In this document: positions 34,470 through 42,306 of the stretch, in pieces | Layout of the letters: each line of letters starts with the position of its first letter | How positions within the stretch are numbered: position 1 is the stretch's first letter | Assembly (NCBI RefSeq): GCF_023073415.1 | Contig: NZ_JADPJL010000065.1 | Span: 372,001-436,000 of the forward strand | Direction: 5' to 3' | Origin: Bradyrhizobium sp. 190 | GTDB lineage: Bacteria > Pseudomonadota > Alphaproteobacteria > Rhizobiales > Xanthobacteraceae | DNA length: 64,000 nt | Notes under the pieces: model-generated | Told to the model about the DNA's origin: nothing | The model's database searches: none | The model's input: only the letters and a program-made list of their open reading frames with translations | Program-made: the position numbers and the translations under genes

Positions 34470-34919
34470 ATGCCAAGGGTCAAGCAAGCTTCGAAGCAGA
34501 AAAGCACAACCAAAGCCGCCGCCGCGACGGTGCTGGGTGCCACTGGACTGGGTTTTTCGCTGCTGGGTAGCGCATCAGCATCCACGATGCCCGCTGCTGA
34601 TATCGCGCAATCTGACAATACCCCTCCTAATCAGCGCTTCGTCCTTAGCGAAGAGGAAATGGCCGACATCAGTCTCGCCACGTTCCATCTCCTCGATAAC
34701 GAAGAAAACGTTGGCATCGGCGTGCAGCTAGCCGCCCGCGGTGGCTGCCGTGGCTGCGCGGCCCGTGGCTGCCGCGGCTGCGCGGCCCGTGGCTGCCGCG
34801 GCTGTGCGGCCCGTGGCTGCCGGGGCTGTGCGGTCCGGGGCTGTGCGGTCCGTGCCTGCGCGGTCGGTTGCGCGGTCGGCAGCTGTTGCGCATCTTGGGG
34901 ATATTGCCGCGTGTGCTAA
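34470..34919 (+). CDS. Cys-rich repeat peptide with leader-like N-terminus (RiPP precursor-like)
   Basis: 149 aa from the ATG at 34470, with GGAGG at 34456-34460; a second in-frame ATG at 34461 touches the Shine-Dalgarno and is unlikely. The N-terminal ~90 residues contain a hydrophobic Gly/Ala segment (16-38) and an acidic stretch 'SEEEMADISLATFHLLDNEE' (60-79). The last 57 residues hold 15 Cys, mostly in four near-perfect RGCRGCAA repeats, ending 'SWGYCRVC'. The repeat is a ~24-bp DNA unit. This leader/core division resembles ribosomally made, modified peptides; alternatively it is a Cys-rich metal-binding or structural peptide. No modifying enzyme is visible nearby. Confidence 0.75.
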   Translation: MPRVKQASKQKSTTKAAAATVLGATGLGFSLLGSASASTMPAADIAQSDNTPPNQRFVLSEEEMADISLATFHLLDNEENVGIGVQLAARGGCRGCAARGCRGCAARGCRGCAARGCRGCAVRGCAVRACAVGCAVGSCCASWGYCRVC

Positions 34920-35090
34920 GTTCCCACGATCTAGCGGCCCGACGCTGAGAAAATTGCATCCAACAGGCTCGATAGCCGGTTTTCCCAAGCCTTCGGGTCG
35001 AAGTCAGGCCTGCGCCGTCAGAAACACGTCATCCATAAACAACGCGTCAATGCCAGACTTGCGAAACGTGACGATGGCGTCGGTGGGTCC

Positions 35091-35321
35091 GCAAATGATT
35101 GGTTCGCTGTCGCCGTCGTCGAGCCGATTCACCCGAAGGCAATGCCTGTCATCCTAATGACCGATGAGGAGCGCGATGTTTGGACGCGCGCCCCGTGGGA
35201 TGAGGCCAAAGCGCTGAAGCGGCCGTTGCCGGACGATGCGCTCACGTTGGTGATGCGCGGCGGGGGACGAAGACAGGGCTGCAGCATGGCGGATAACGGT
35301 GGAAAACGCTGGCGCTGCTGA
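35091..35321 (+). pseudogene. C-terminal remnant of a SOS-response-associated peptidase (SRAP/YedK/HMCES family)
   Basis: The frame reads 'VEPIHPKAMPVILMTDEERD' and then 'WTRAPWDEAKALKRPLPDDA'. The IHxxMPVIL segment is the conserved C-terminal SRAP motif containing the active-site His. The N-terminal catalytic Cys2 domain is absent and the end is scrambled, so it is a remnant. A second piece lies at 35639-35741. Confidence 0.75.
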
Positions 35322-35561
35322 TCAATGGAGGCGGCGCTCCCAGCACAGCAGCCACTCCGGCATCACGTCGAGCGCATGACACAGCTTTATCAGCTCGATC
35401 GGGTACAGCCGCGCGCGCCCGCGCTCCCAGCTCACGATCTGTGCCTCACTGTAGCCCGTCAGTTCGGCAAGCTCGCGGCGATCCATGCGGGCCTTGGCCA
35501 TCGCACGCGTCAGGCGCTCGCCGATCCGTTGCTGCTTGGCAGCGTAATTCTCTTGAGGCAT
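35322..35561 (-). CDS. XRE/Cro-like helix-turn-helix protein
   Basis: 79 aa. HTH with 'MDRRELAELTGYSEAQIVSW' followed by 'ERGRARLYPIELIKLCHALD', the standard XRE/Cro fold where the second helix reads EAQIVSWERG. No effector domain. It lies directly between two SRAP remnants on the opposite strand and its stop abuts the first. Likely a small repressor from an accessory element. ATG at 35561; upstream CAAGAGAATTACGC-type sequence shows no strong Shine-Dalgarno. Confidence 0.85.
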   Translation of the reverse strand: MPQENYAAKQQRIGERLTRAMAKARMDRRELAELTGYSEAQIVSWERGRARLYPIELIKLCHALDVMPEWLLCWERRLH

Positions 35562-35638
35562 CGCCGCGCCTCCCTCTGTCCCACTGTAGCCTACACCAGA
35601 ATGTTAGGAGACGGCAGACTTTCCCGTGCCAAACAATG

Positions 35639-35741
35639 CGCGCCGTGGGATGAGGCCAAGGCGCTTCAGCGACCACTGCCCGATGATGCAATCAGGATCG
35701 TCGACCGCGGCGAGGACAAGGAAGATAAATCTGCCGCATGA
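35639..35741 (+). pseudogene. Second SRAP C-terminal remnant
   Basis: The frame reads 'APWDEAKALQRPLPDDAIRI' and ends 'EDKSAA' with a TGA. It is homologous to the end of the remnant at 35091-35321 and more like an intact SRAP C-terminus. The preceding ~45 bp in frame are unrelated. Confidence 0.7.
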
Positions 35742-36112
35742 ATGCGTCCTAAGTTGCCGGGCCGAATAGGACATATATCAGGAGAACGATCATCGCCGCG
35801 GTCGCGATTGTCTCCAAAATAACGCTGGAAATCGAACGTTGCATATCGCATCGTTATCATCTCAGGTAGCGTCGTCTGCCCGATAGACAACATATGGCAC
35901 ACCCAGGCAAATTCACGAAGAGGATCATAGAGACGGCCGAGCTACCCAAGGCCATCGACGCCGGAGGCTGGGGTGATGGACGTTCGCCTGTCCGATCCTG
36001 AGCGAAATTCACCTGTCAGGTTTACGGTCACCACGGCAGCGACGAATGCCCCAGGAACTGACCTCACCACGTCTCGTTGCCTTCCGGAGAGGAGAACGGA
36101 GCATCGGCGCTC
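35742..36112. other. Intergenic region without a clear gene
   Basis: Only a 34-codon frame at 35894-35998 (starting 'MAHPGKFTKRIIETAELPKA') stands out, and it has no recognisable family or good Shine-Dalgarno. Nothing else supported. Confidence 0.3.
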
Positions 36113-36313
36113 ATGGTAACATCGTTGGAATTACCGCATTGGCTGATGATCGCAGGGACCTTGCTGGTGGTCGCCGGCTTTGTTGGTGTCCTTGTCAGCG
36201 GAAAGAAGGCGAAGGAAGTTGAGTCACCTTCCGACGAGCCGACCGATGCTTCCCACCAGCAGATGCCGCCTTTGCCAAGCCTTCTCGACTCCAGGCCAAA
36301 GAACAACGCCTAG
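36113..36313 (+). CDS. Small single-TM protein
   Basis: 66 aa from the ATG at 36113 ('MVTSLELPHWLMIAGTLLVV'); a longer TTG-initiated frame from 36077 adds 12 residues. One TM helix at about 8-28 followed by a polar tail. It resembles small conserved hypothetical membrane proteins of Bradyrhizobium. Function unknown. Confidence 0.55.
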   Translation: MVTSLELPHWLMIAGTLLVVAGFVGVLVSGKKAKEVESPSDEPTDASHQQMPPLPSLLDSRPKNNA

Positions 36314-36983
36314 TAACCGGTTGGGATTCTCAACGGGTCTTCGGCCATCGGCGCTGCAATCAAAGCGTCACTAACCTGCGGCAGGGTTAGCTAGCCGGCA
36401 TTTCAGCAGCCGACCGGGGAAATGTTGAGAAAGTAATCGAGGTTGCCCAGCGCTTCTCAGCGTACTAATCGATCGCAACCGTGATCGCGTGGACGTGCTG
36501 ATAGCAATGGCCCTCGCGCGTGGGCCCCGCTGCCGGAGTTCGGCGAACGCCTTACGCCAGGGCGAATTGTTAGACACCTCACCGTCGCACCATGTCAGGC
36601 GATCACATCACCACCGTAAGACAGAACTGGGCCGCGAGAAGCGCGCCCTTAGGGGCTAGTTCGAAATCGCAATTGCCACGGGCATTTCTAGTTATAGCAT
36701 TTCGATAGTCGTGCGGTTTTGGCCGGCGCGCATTAAACCCGACCATGCGTATCGCGCGATAAGGGGCCGTTGCTCCGCTCTCGCAGCGACGACGGCCCCG
36801 CCCAGATGAGAGTGCGATGGAACTGGCTCCGTGCCAGCAGTCGCAGAATGGGCCGTCCGGTGATCGCCCGGGCGGCTTGTTCTGTGTCAGTGCGTGCCGT
36901 CTCCAAAACAGTCCTTGCGGTTTCCTAGCGGCCGATATTGCAAAGCTGGATCTCACGACCCCAAGAGCGTCAGGATAACCACG
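36314..36983. other. Gene-poor region
   Basis: 670 bp without a convincing ORF, RNA or strong repeat. The longest frame (minus strand, about 36603-37019) has no domain, and a plausible small gene on the other strand begins inside it. Confidence 0.35.
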
Positions 36984-37148
36984 ATGATCGATGAGAAGTT
37001 GGCTCGCCGGCGCGCGCACGAGAACAACATCGCGCGCTATCGCCGTTTGCTTCAGACCCGACTATCGGATGTCGAACGCCACTTCATCGAGAGCCGCCTT
37101 GCCGAAGAGCAGACTGCCCTTTCAATGCTTGCTCTTGCTCAATCGTGA
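36984..37148 (+). CDS. Small helical conserved protein
   Basis: 54 aa from the ATG at 36984. Highly charged and helical ('MIDEKLARRRAHENNIARYR', later 'VERHFIESRLAEEQ'), with the look of a small coiled-coil or DNA-associated protein. CAGGA lies about 10 bp upstream. The in-frame extension to 36894 is not protein-like. No family known to me. Confidence 0.6.
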   Translation: MIDEKLARRRAHENNIARYRRLLQTRLSDVERHFIESRLAEEQTALSMLALAQS

Positions 37149-37330
37149 CGCTCGGCGACACCTTGCGGCAAGCATCCGGCGGGGCGCTTCCGCTTGGCCA
37201 AGCCATCGCCGCGCTGTCGGGAAAATGTTGGCAATCGCTGGAACTCCGGGCACGGCGAGGCGTCGAATCCTCGCTTCCGGCCGATGCCCCCAAAGCCCCC
37301 TGGCTGGAAGAAAACCTGCCTCCAGGTTGG

Positions 37331-37362
37331 CGGCCCCAGCCTGAAAACCTGGGGCCGTTTTG
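37331..37362 (+). terminator. GC-rich terminator-like hairpin 1
   Basis: Stem CGGCCCCAG (37331-37339)/CTGGGGCCG (37349-37357), 9-nt loop, followed by TTTT. First of three hairpins with identical stems within 760 bp. Confidence 0.7.
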
Positions 37363-37385
37363 GCTCGCTGGATCGTGGAATGCCC

Positions 37386-37637
37386 ATGCACTTCAGCCGC
37401 ATTGCTCCCGCGACACAGGCGCTAGAGATATGGAGCGCGAGCGAGCGCGGCTTCTCATTCGTAATCAGTAATGAGAGTAGCAGTGGTCCTGGACTTCACG
37501 GGAAGCCCGGCTTTGTAGCCTCTTGGCGCCCCATCAATTTCAACAGGACTGCCGTCAGGGTGGGCGGATCCCCCTTTAAGACGTTCGCCGAAGCCGAGAA
37601 CGCCTGTGAGGCCATGCTTGCTCACCTGACCAAATAG
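37386..37637 (+). CDS. Hypothetical small soluble protein
   Basis: 83 aa from the ATG at 37386 ('MHFSRIAPATQALEIWSASE'); ATG at 37380 is also possible. Middle 'SFVISNESSSGPGLHGKPGF', C-terminal 'FKTFAEAENACEAMLAHLTK'. Compact alpha/beta pattern, no TM or signal peptide. The 192-bp in-frame extension upstream contains hairpin 1 and is not coding-like. No function assigned. Confidence 0.5.
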   Translation: MHFSRIAPATQALEIWSASERGFSFVISNESSSGPGLHGKPGFVASWRPINFNRTAVRVGGSPFKTFAEAENACEAMLAHLTK

Positions 37638-37800
37638 CTTCGGATCCGGCGTAACCCTTGCCAGCCCGGCCGCCTCGGGTTGGATATCCCGGGGGATCGT
37701 GAACGAACCGGGAGAAAGTGGCGGCCCCGGCTACCTCCTCCCAGGGTGCTGGAGGCCGCTTTTTGATCGCGTGTGGCCGCCTTAACCGGGATCTAAAAAA

Positions 37801-37832
37801 CGGCCCCAGCAGGCTTGGGGAGGCTGGGGCCG
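37801..37832. terminator. GC-rich hairpin 2
   Basis: Stem CGGCCCCAG (37801-37809)/CTGGGGCCG (37824-37832), preceded by an A-run (AAAAAA at 37795-37800), which would act as a T-run on the minus strand. Confidence 0.6.
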
Positions 37833-38060
37833 CAAGTAAGGAATATGCGTCAGTGCCGAGAAACAAACTGGGTTCGGCACATCCACTTGATAGCAAATGG
37901 CAGATTACCTCGTACCTACTCTATTGGCTGTCCAATCGGATCTTTTGGAGTGCCCCATCAGGCCGCTGTTCGAGCCGGGCGGGAATGGGAACGGGAGGCA
38001 GCTAGGCGTTGATGCTGGCGCCAGTCATCCGTCGCCCCTTGACTTGGCGCATTGGAATGA

Positions 38061-38094
38061 CGGCCCCAGTTATTGAGAGGGCTGGGGCCGTTTC
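38061..38094 (+). terminator. GC-rich hairpin 3
   Basis: Stem CGGCCCCAG (38061-38069)/CTGGGGCCG (38082-38090), followed by TTTC. Same stem as hairpins 1 and 2 with a different loop. Confidence 0.6.
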
Positions 38095-38106
38095 ACTCCG
38101 AAAACG

Positions 38107-38130
38107 AAAAGCCCGGCTTTTGGCCGGGCG
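38107..38130 (-). terminator. Probable cspA terminator
   Basis: Stem GCCCGGC (38111-38117)/GCCGGGC (38123-38129) with AAAA on the left side, giving a T-run in the minus-strand transcript. It lies about 95 bp downstream of the cspA stop. Confidence 0.6.
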
Positions 38131-38221
38131 AATCGAAAACATTCTGAACGTGATGAAACGCGAACATCCTAGATCAGCCTAGACACAGTGTCGGTTCGCT
38201 TTGTAACCTAGAAAGTTGAAT

Positions 38222-38425
38222 TCATCCGACTCTCAGATTTTCAGCGGACGTCTTGCCACGGTTGCTGATTTCTTCGTAGCTTACCTTGGCACCCTCATTG
38301 AGGCCGCTCAGTCCCGCTTTTTCGACGGCCGAGATGTGCACGAAGACATCCTTGCCGCCGCTGTCGGGTTGAATGAATCCATATCCCTTCGTCGGGTTAA
38401 ACCACTTCACAGTACCTGTCGCCAC
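38222..38425 (-). CDS. cspA: Cold shock domain protein, CspA family
   Basis: 67 aa, a single OB-fold nucleic-acid-binding domain. RNP1 'KGYGFIQ' and RNP2 'DVFVHIS' are intact, and it starts 'MATGTVKWFNPTKGYG'. Binds ssDNA/RNA as an RNA chaperone. ATG at 38425, preceded (minus strand) by AAAAGGGAGATCGTC, a good Shine-Dalgarno. Genomes of this group carry several csp paralogs, so the symbol is a family label. Confidence 0.95.
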   Translation of the reverse strand: MATGTVKWFNPTKGYGFIQPDSGGKDVFVHISAVEKAGLSGLNEGAKVSYEEISNRGKTSAENLRVG

Positions 38426-38885
38426 TGACGATCTCCCTTTTGAGCTAATGGTAACAGCCTAAATCGATAGCGCGGGGCCCCGCAACCCTCCCCAAAGGCC
38501 AATAAAACTTATGAAGTTCTGGAATGAAAGGGCCGCCATCTGAGGTGGCCTTACTCCAGGAAATATTGCCGGCCGGGTCGATTTCAAAATGAGCATTGGG
38601 TAGAGACCCAGCAAATTGAGCTGACGCTGGTCTCCGTCATCGGCACCTGTGCCGCCTATATGCCAACGTCCAGACGGAAGCGAACTGGCTGTCGCACGCG
38701 CTGGCACGGCGGGGCTGATGAAGCCCGACTGACGGGAAACCGCACCGGCCGGCCACCGTCCACCCGCACCGGTGGGTAAGGGACTAAGCGCGCTACCTGC
38801 GCGGTTGTAGGATGATTGATCAAGATCAAAGGTTGACCTCAAGCCGCGGGCAACCAATGACCCTGTTCCTGATCCGGAGGGGGTC

Positions 38886-38996
38886 GTGCGGAAAGTGCCA
38901 ATCAACTGGGGAGTTGTGTTCTGGCTTCTATGTGGAGCCGCGCTGGTGCTGGCTTTTTGGCATTACGGCACCATGGTCAGCGGCTACACGGATTGA
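38886..38996 (+). CDS. Very small membrane protein
   Basis: 36 aa, GTG start at 38886 with GGAGG at 38876-38880. One hydrophobic helix 'WGVVFWLLCGAALVLAFWHY' and a short polar tail 'GTMVSGYTD'. Composition and ribosome-binding site suggest a genuine small membrane protein. No family known. Confidence 0.45.
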   Translation: MRKVPINWGVVFWLLCGAALVLAFWHYGTMVSGYTD

Positions 38997-39106
38997 GCCG
39001 ACCATGCGCGATCTGATCGAGTTCCCTGAGCGTGGATGGGTTCAGAATAGGAACGCTAACGGTCAATCGCCGTTAGAGTCGCGAACAAGGAACAAGCGAG
39101 ACTGCG

Positions 39107-39340
39107 ATGACGAGACCAACGATCTTACTTGGCGCCGTTGTCCTATTATTCCTATCCGCACCTGCCAGCCCGGCGTCGGCGCAACACGTAATTACCAATC
39201 CGGGCAAATGCGCCCAGTTCTATCCGAACGCAAATTGCCAGAACTACGGGCGCGGAAACCCCTACACCAGCTATGGTTGGCAGCGAGCAGGACATCGTCA
39301 CTACTGGGGCCATCGTCAGTACCGCCGCCATTGGCGCTGA
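39107..39340 (+). CDS. Small secreted protein
   Basis: 77 aa. Clear signal peptide (1-~25, 'GAVVLLFLSAPASPASAQ'), then a short mature region with Cys in 'NPGKCAQFYPNANCQNYG' and a His/Arg/Tyr-rich tail ('HRHYWGHRQYRRHWR'). Basic and aromatic, periplasmic or exported. The upstream ACAAGCGAGACTGCG shows a weak Shine-Dalgarno. No family recognised. Confidence 0.65.
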   Translation: MTRPTILLGAVVLLFLSAPASPASAQHVITNPGKCAQFYPNANCQNYGRGNPYTSYGWQRAGHRHYWGHRQYRRHWR

Positions 39341-39407
39341 CGCCAGCCGGCAGGACGAGCCTATCTAGACGTGAGTTAGAAAAGCCGAGGCGAGCGGGCA
39401 AGTCGGT

Positions 39408-39917
39408 TCAATTGCGCGATTGGGCTATGCTTCCGGCGCCCTCGCGCGTGTTGCTGGCGACTTGTGGCAAGGCAAGGGTGAAAGCATCGACCAGCCGACG
39501 TCGCCAGGGTTGCGTTAGCATCGATAGCTTCCCTTCGAGCAGAGCCGCCCTTTCCCGGGCGCCCATGCCTTCCGAGGTGGCCTTGAGCAATTCGGCCAGG
39601 AGCTTGTTGGTGCGTTCGCATTCTCTCTCGAAGTCGGCCCGATGGCCGTTGGCAATCGCCTTCGCCTCAAGCAGTTCGGCCTGCAAGGACTCAATCTTTT
39701 GCTTTAGGGCGGTGACCACCTGTTGACCGGCCGGTGTTTGCGGCTGACGGGAGATTGGGGAATGGTTGATTTCGGTGAGGTCGACCTGCACCAGTGTCTT
39801 GCCGTCGTTGGAGGGGGAACGCGGCAATCGATGTCGTTTCACCAGAGCCCGGGCGGCCTCCGGAGAAATTGTGAGCCTTTCGCCCAGTTCGGCGTACGTC
39901 AGCATCTCGACGGGCAT
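39408..39917 (-). CDS. HTH plus coiled-coil DNA-binding-like protein
   Basis: 169 aa. The N-terminus 'MLTYAELGERLTISPEAARA' then 'LVKRHRLPRS' looks like a winged-helix/MerR-type helix-turn-helix. Residues ~70-145 form a predicted coiled coil ('LKQKIESLQAELLEAKAIAN'). The layout recalls KfrA-like or plasmid-partition accessory DNA-binding proteins. ATG at 39917, upstream GGGAGCGAATATC supplies a GGGAG Shine-Dalgarno. Likely from an accessory replicon or island; function inferred only from architecture. Confidence 0.65.
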   Translation of the reverse strand: MPVEMLTYAELGERLTISPEAARALVKRHRLPRSPSNDGKTLVQVDLTEINHSPISRQPQTPAGQQVVTALKQKIESLQAELLEAKAIANGHRADFERECERTNKLLAELLKATSEGMGARERAALLEGKLSMLTQPWRRRLVDAFTLALPQVASNTREGAGSIAQSRN

Positions 39918-40081
39918 GATATTCGCTCCCGTTTAGCCGGACGGTCACCACCCGGACACAACAAATAGTATCAATCCATGGTTAAGCGTTGGTTTACTGC
40001 GAGCGGGCGCACCTCAGGCGCGCGTGACAGCCTCGCCCCCGGTGTCTTGTCCGGCAACGATCCGCATTGAACCAAACCAAC

Positions 40082-40186
40082 CTATCCTCTGCGACGGCGC
40101 ATCCCGAGCAGGTCGAGGCCCCAGAAGGCAATGAGGATCAGGGCGCACGTGCTCACGCCCAGCAACAATACGATTGCTTCCAGCAT
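40082..40186 (-). CDS. Very small membrane protein
   Basis: 34 aa, ATG at 40186 with GGAG (minus strand) about 9 bp upstream. The sequence is mostly one TM helix ('AIVLLLGVSTCALILIAFWG') followed by 'DLLGMRRRRG', a positive-inside C-terminus. Typical of small conserved membrane peptides. Function unknown. Confidence 0.5.
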   Translation of the reverse strand: MLEAIVLLLGVSTCALILIAFWGLDLLGMRRRRG

Positions 40187-40432
40187 GATCGAATCACTCC
40201 GCTGGTGTCACAAAAAGCATGCGCGAAGGTCGCGAAATTGTCATCATTCAGTTGCGGCCAACGTCCGGACGAAACCATTTTCCGGGGCCGACGAAAACGT
40301 CCTGAAACAAAGGGGTGCGTAACTGGTTGTTAACGAGACAGGGACAGCCAACATGCAACTCTTATTCGATCTCATTTGGAACCAGTCACGCAGCAGATTC
40401 CTCGCCACAATCCATAGGCGGGAGTCCGGGCA

Positions 40433-40519
40433 ATGATCGAGCTCTCAGCAGCTATCCTCGCCCTGGTCAGCGTGGGTATCTTCGCCGCCCATGCGCTGGA
40501 TGCCTACCGCACCGGCTAG
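40433..40519 (+). CDS. Very small membrane protein
   Basis: 28 aa, ATG at 40433 with GGGAG about 10 bp upstream. One TM helix ('SAAILALVSVGIFAAHALDA') and the tail 'YRTG'. I believe similar peptides recur in Bradyrhizobium (recollection, not checked). Function unknown. Confidence 0.55.
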   Translation: MIELSAAILALVSVGIFAAHALDAYRTG

Positions 40520-40578
40520 GGCTCGAAGCAGAGACCGCATTGGAACCACCTTCGCCTCGAGGATCCGTAGGCGTTGCC

Positions 40579-40812
40579 TCAGTGGCGTTCGTCGGACACG
40601 GGCGGCCTGTAGTCGCTCTCTGTCCAATTGAACTCCGTGGACTCCGGATCGGTGGCCCCTGAGCGCGCTTTCAGAGGTAGTCCCAGTTGGTGAGCCTTGA
40701 AGGCCACCCCACCCACGCTTCGATCCATCTTTTCAGCAATCGCTTGAACGGAATACTTTTGAGCGAGCGTCATGAGGTCTTTGATATCCTCGGCACTCCA
40801 GCGCTTGGCCAT
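40579..40812 (-). CDS. Small SANT/GcrA-like helix-turn-helix protein
   Basis: 77 aa. 'MAKRWSAEDIKDLMTLAQKY', then 'VQAIAEKMDRSVGGVAFKAH', has the W...D(I/L)...L...(I/V)A...RS.GGV.F.A pattern of Myb/SANT-like or GcrA-like HTH domains. The C-terminal ~28 residues are polar and unstructured. Probably DNA-binding. ATG at 40812; upstream (minus) GGGAGAGCGATAAAC gives a Shine-Dalgarno. Confidence 0.7.
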   Translation of the reverse strand: MAKRWSAEDIKDLMTLAQKYSVQAIAEKMDRSVGGVAFKAHQLGLPLKARSGATDPESTEFNWTESDYRPPVSDERH

Positions 40813-41260
40813 GTTTATCGCTCTCCCTGCTCCCGGGCTTAAATCGGGAAAAAGCAGGAAGTTCCCTTGAGCGCCTCTGCACGAACAATTTAACCGTAAT
40901 TATGCTGGTTGCTTGCCTGAAACGCTCGGGCCAATTAAATGGCTCTATTAGATTAATTAAACGCGCCGTGACGTTTGCGGGTAAGAAAATAATCCCTCAG
41001 ACACGATCGTCGTAAGCCTCGACCAGGAGACCATCGCCTTTCCGGGGTCCTTTTTTGGCGGTGGCTTCCAAATCTTGGAGCGATGCCTCATGCATACGCG
41101 ATCCAAAAGATACCTCCGGCGTCACCGCGCACGGTTGAGGGCGCAACGTCGAGCGTCGTTGAAGCCATTCCAGTGTGAAGACCGCCTGGCCCAACAGATC
41201 GCCGTCGGCATGAAAAAACGTTGGCCTGAGATCACCGGCTATTCGCGCGCTCACGACCCG
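40813..41260. other. Gene-poor region
   Basis: No supported gene. A 68-codon frame (41075-41281, plus) and a minus-strand frame ending at 40997 lack domains. The AT-rich block 40890-40970 may be a promoter region for the small HTH gene. Confidence 0.3.
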
Positions 41261-41391
41261 GGCTCGAACCGCAACCCGTAAGCGCCGTTCCTGAGCCCTC
41301 CACCTGGGCCATGATGATCCTGGGGTTCGCCGGCGTCGGCTATCTGGCCTATCGCCGCCGCAACCAGGCAGCCGCGCTTCAACGCGCCTGA
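41261..41391 (+). pseudogene. Orphan PEP-CTERM sorting tail
   Basis: The frame ends 'VPEPSTWAMMILGFAGVGYL' followed by 'AYRRRNQ...' and a TGA at 41389-41391. This is a textbook PEP-CTERM signal: PEP motif, TM helix, Arg-rich end. The upstream frame carries no exported domain or signal peptide, so it is the 3' end of a destroyed gene. Confidence 0.75.
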
Positions 41392-41447
41392 TCCTCAACA
41401 GGCCGGATGCCTCTACCGGCATCACCCTCTACCGGTATCACAATGAC

Positions 41448-41471
41448 AGGCCGCCTCCGGGCGGCCTTTTG
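41448..41471 (+). terminator. Intrinsic terminator
   Basis: Stem AGGCCGCC (41448-41455)/GGCGGCCT (41460-41467), loop TCCG, then TTTTG. Serves the former PEP-CTERM gene. Confidence 0.85.
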
Positions 41472-41695
41472 TTTTCATGCCTCGGGGGCCAGCCTCAGCC
41501 AAGCTGAATGGGCGGTGAATTGCCCGTTCAGCCGCCATTGCGCGATGGTCCAAGACTGTGTCGGCATGCTGGCGGCCGCAAGAACGTTGCGCTTGAAGGA
41601 CGCCCTAATTTCGCAAGCCGGCCTTCCCGACAGCACACACAGCATCGATATGGAAACGTATAATCCGCCGTAGTGTTCAGAAGAGGGACCCAAGG

Positions 41696-42088
41696 ATGTT
41701 TGCCAGCATTGCCGGCGTAGCCCTCGCGCTACAATTAGGCGTACCTGCGCAGCCGCTGAACGAAAGCGTCCCCTTGGCCCAGGGAATCTTGGCCCATGAA
41801 ATCCGCTACCGCCGTCACGGCCATCCGCCGCCATGCGGCCACGGCTACGATCTCGATGATCGTGACGGCAAGTGCTACCCGAACGGGATGGTGCCGCCGC
41901 GGTTTCAATCGGGCCGGTATTATCCCCTGGAATACGGCGGCGGCCGGCGGCCGGTACCATGCGGTCACGGCGCAGACGTCGATATTCGCGACGGGCTCTG
42001 CTACCGAACTGGTACGGTGCCACGGCAGTATCAGGCAGGCCGCCCAGGCTATCACTATCGACGAAACGGCTACTATGAAATGCGATAG
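41696..42088 (+). CDS. Secreted CGHG/RDGxCY repeat protein, copy 1
   Basis: 130 aa. Signal-like N-terminus ('MFASIAGVALALQLGVPAQ'). Two internal repeats of the form PCGHG-x-D-x3-RDG-x-CY-x2-G: 'PPCGHGYDLDDRDGKCYPNG' (about 45-64) and 'PVPCGHGADVDIRDGLCYRT' (about 86-105). Each repeat has two Cys that could form a disulfide, and His residues that could bind metal. The neighbouring gene at 42307 is a paralog. Probably exported; no known family. Confidence 0.72.
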   Translation: MFASIAGVALALQLGVPAQPLNESVPLAQGILAHEIRYRRHGHPPPCGHGYDLDDRDGKCYPNGMVPPRFQSGRYYPLEYGGGRRPVPCGHGADVDIRDGLCYRTGTVPRQYQAGRPGYHYRRNGYYEMR

Positions 42089-42306
42089 CACGGCGACGCT
42101 GAACATCAGTTCGTCCGCGCCGCTGATATCCCGTGACGGCCGCTGCAGGGATTTCACTTCCGATACTTGAAATGCGTTCATCGGATATTCAGGGCATGTT
42201 TTGATATATTCGTATGGACGCAACAGCAGCCCCTCGATCGTGATCGGGCGACCGGTCAGCGCAACGTGGAAACGCCGGCAGCTTCTGGTTTGATCGGAGA
42301 AGGACC

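Larger units (their letters stand above)
37638..38221. other. Non-coding region rich in hairpins
   Basis: No gene seen. It contains GCGGCC...GGCCGC with TTTTT (37721-37764) and the hairpins listed separately at 37801, 38061 and 38111. It may hold a small RNA or stacked terminators upstream and downstream of cspA. Confidence 0.45.

Noticed and set aside
35004..35150. 49-codon minus frame ending 'DALFMDDVFLTAQA'
   Set aside because: Reads somewhat protein-like but overlaps the SRAP remnant, has no start and no recognised family.
38459..38905. 148-codon minus ORF
   Set aside because: Gly/Pro/Ser-rich, no start signal; overlaps a better-supported small ORF on the other strand. Cannot be excluded.
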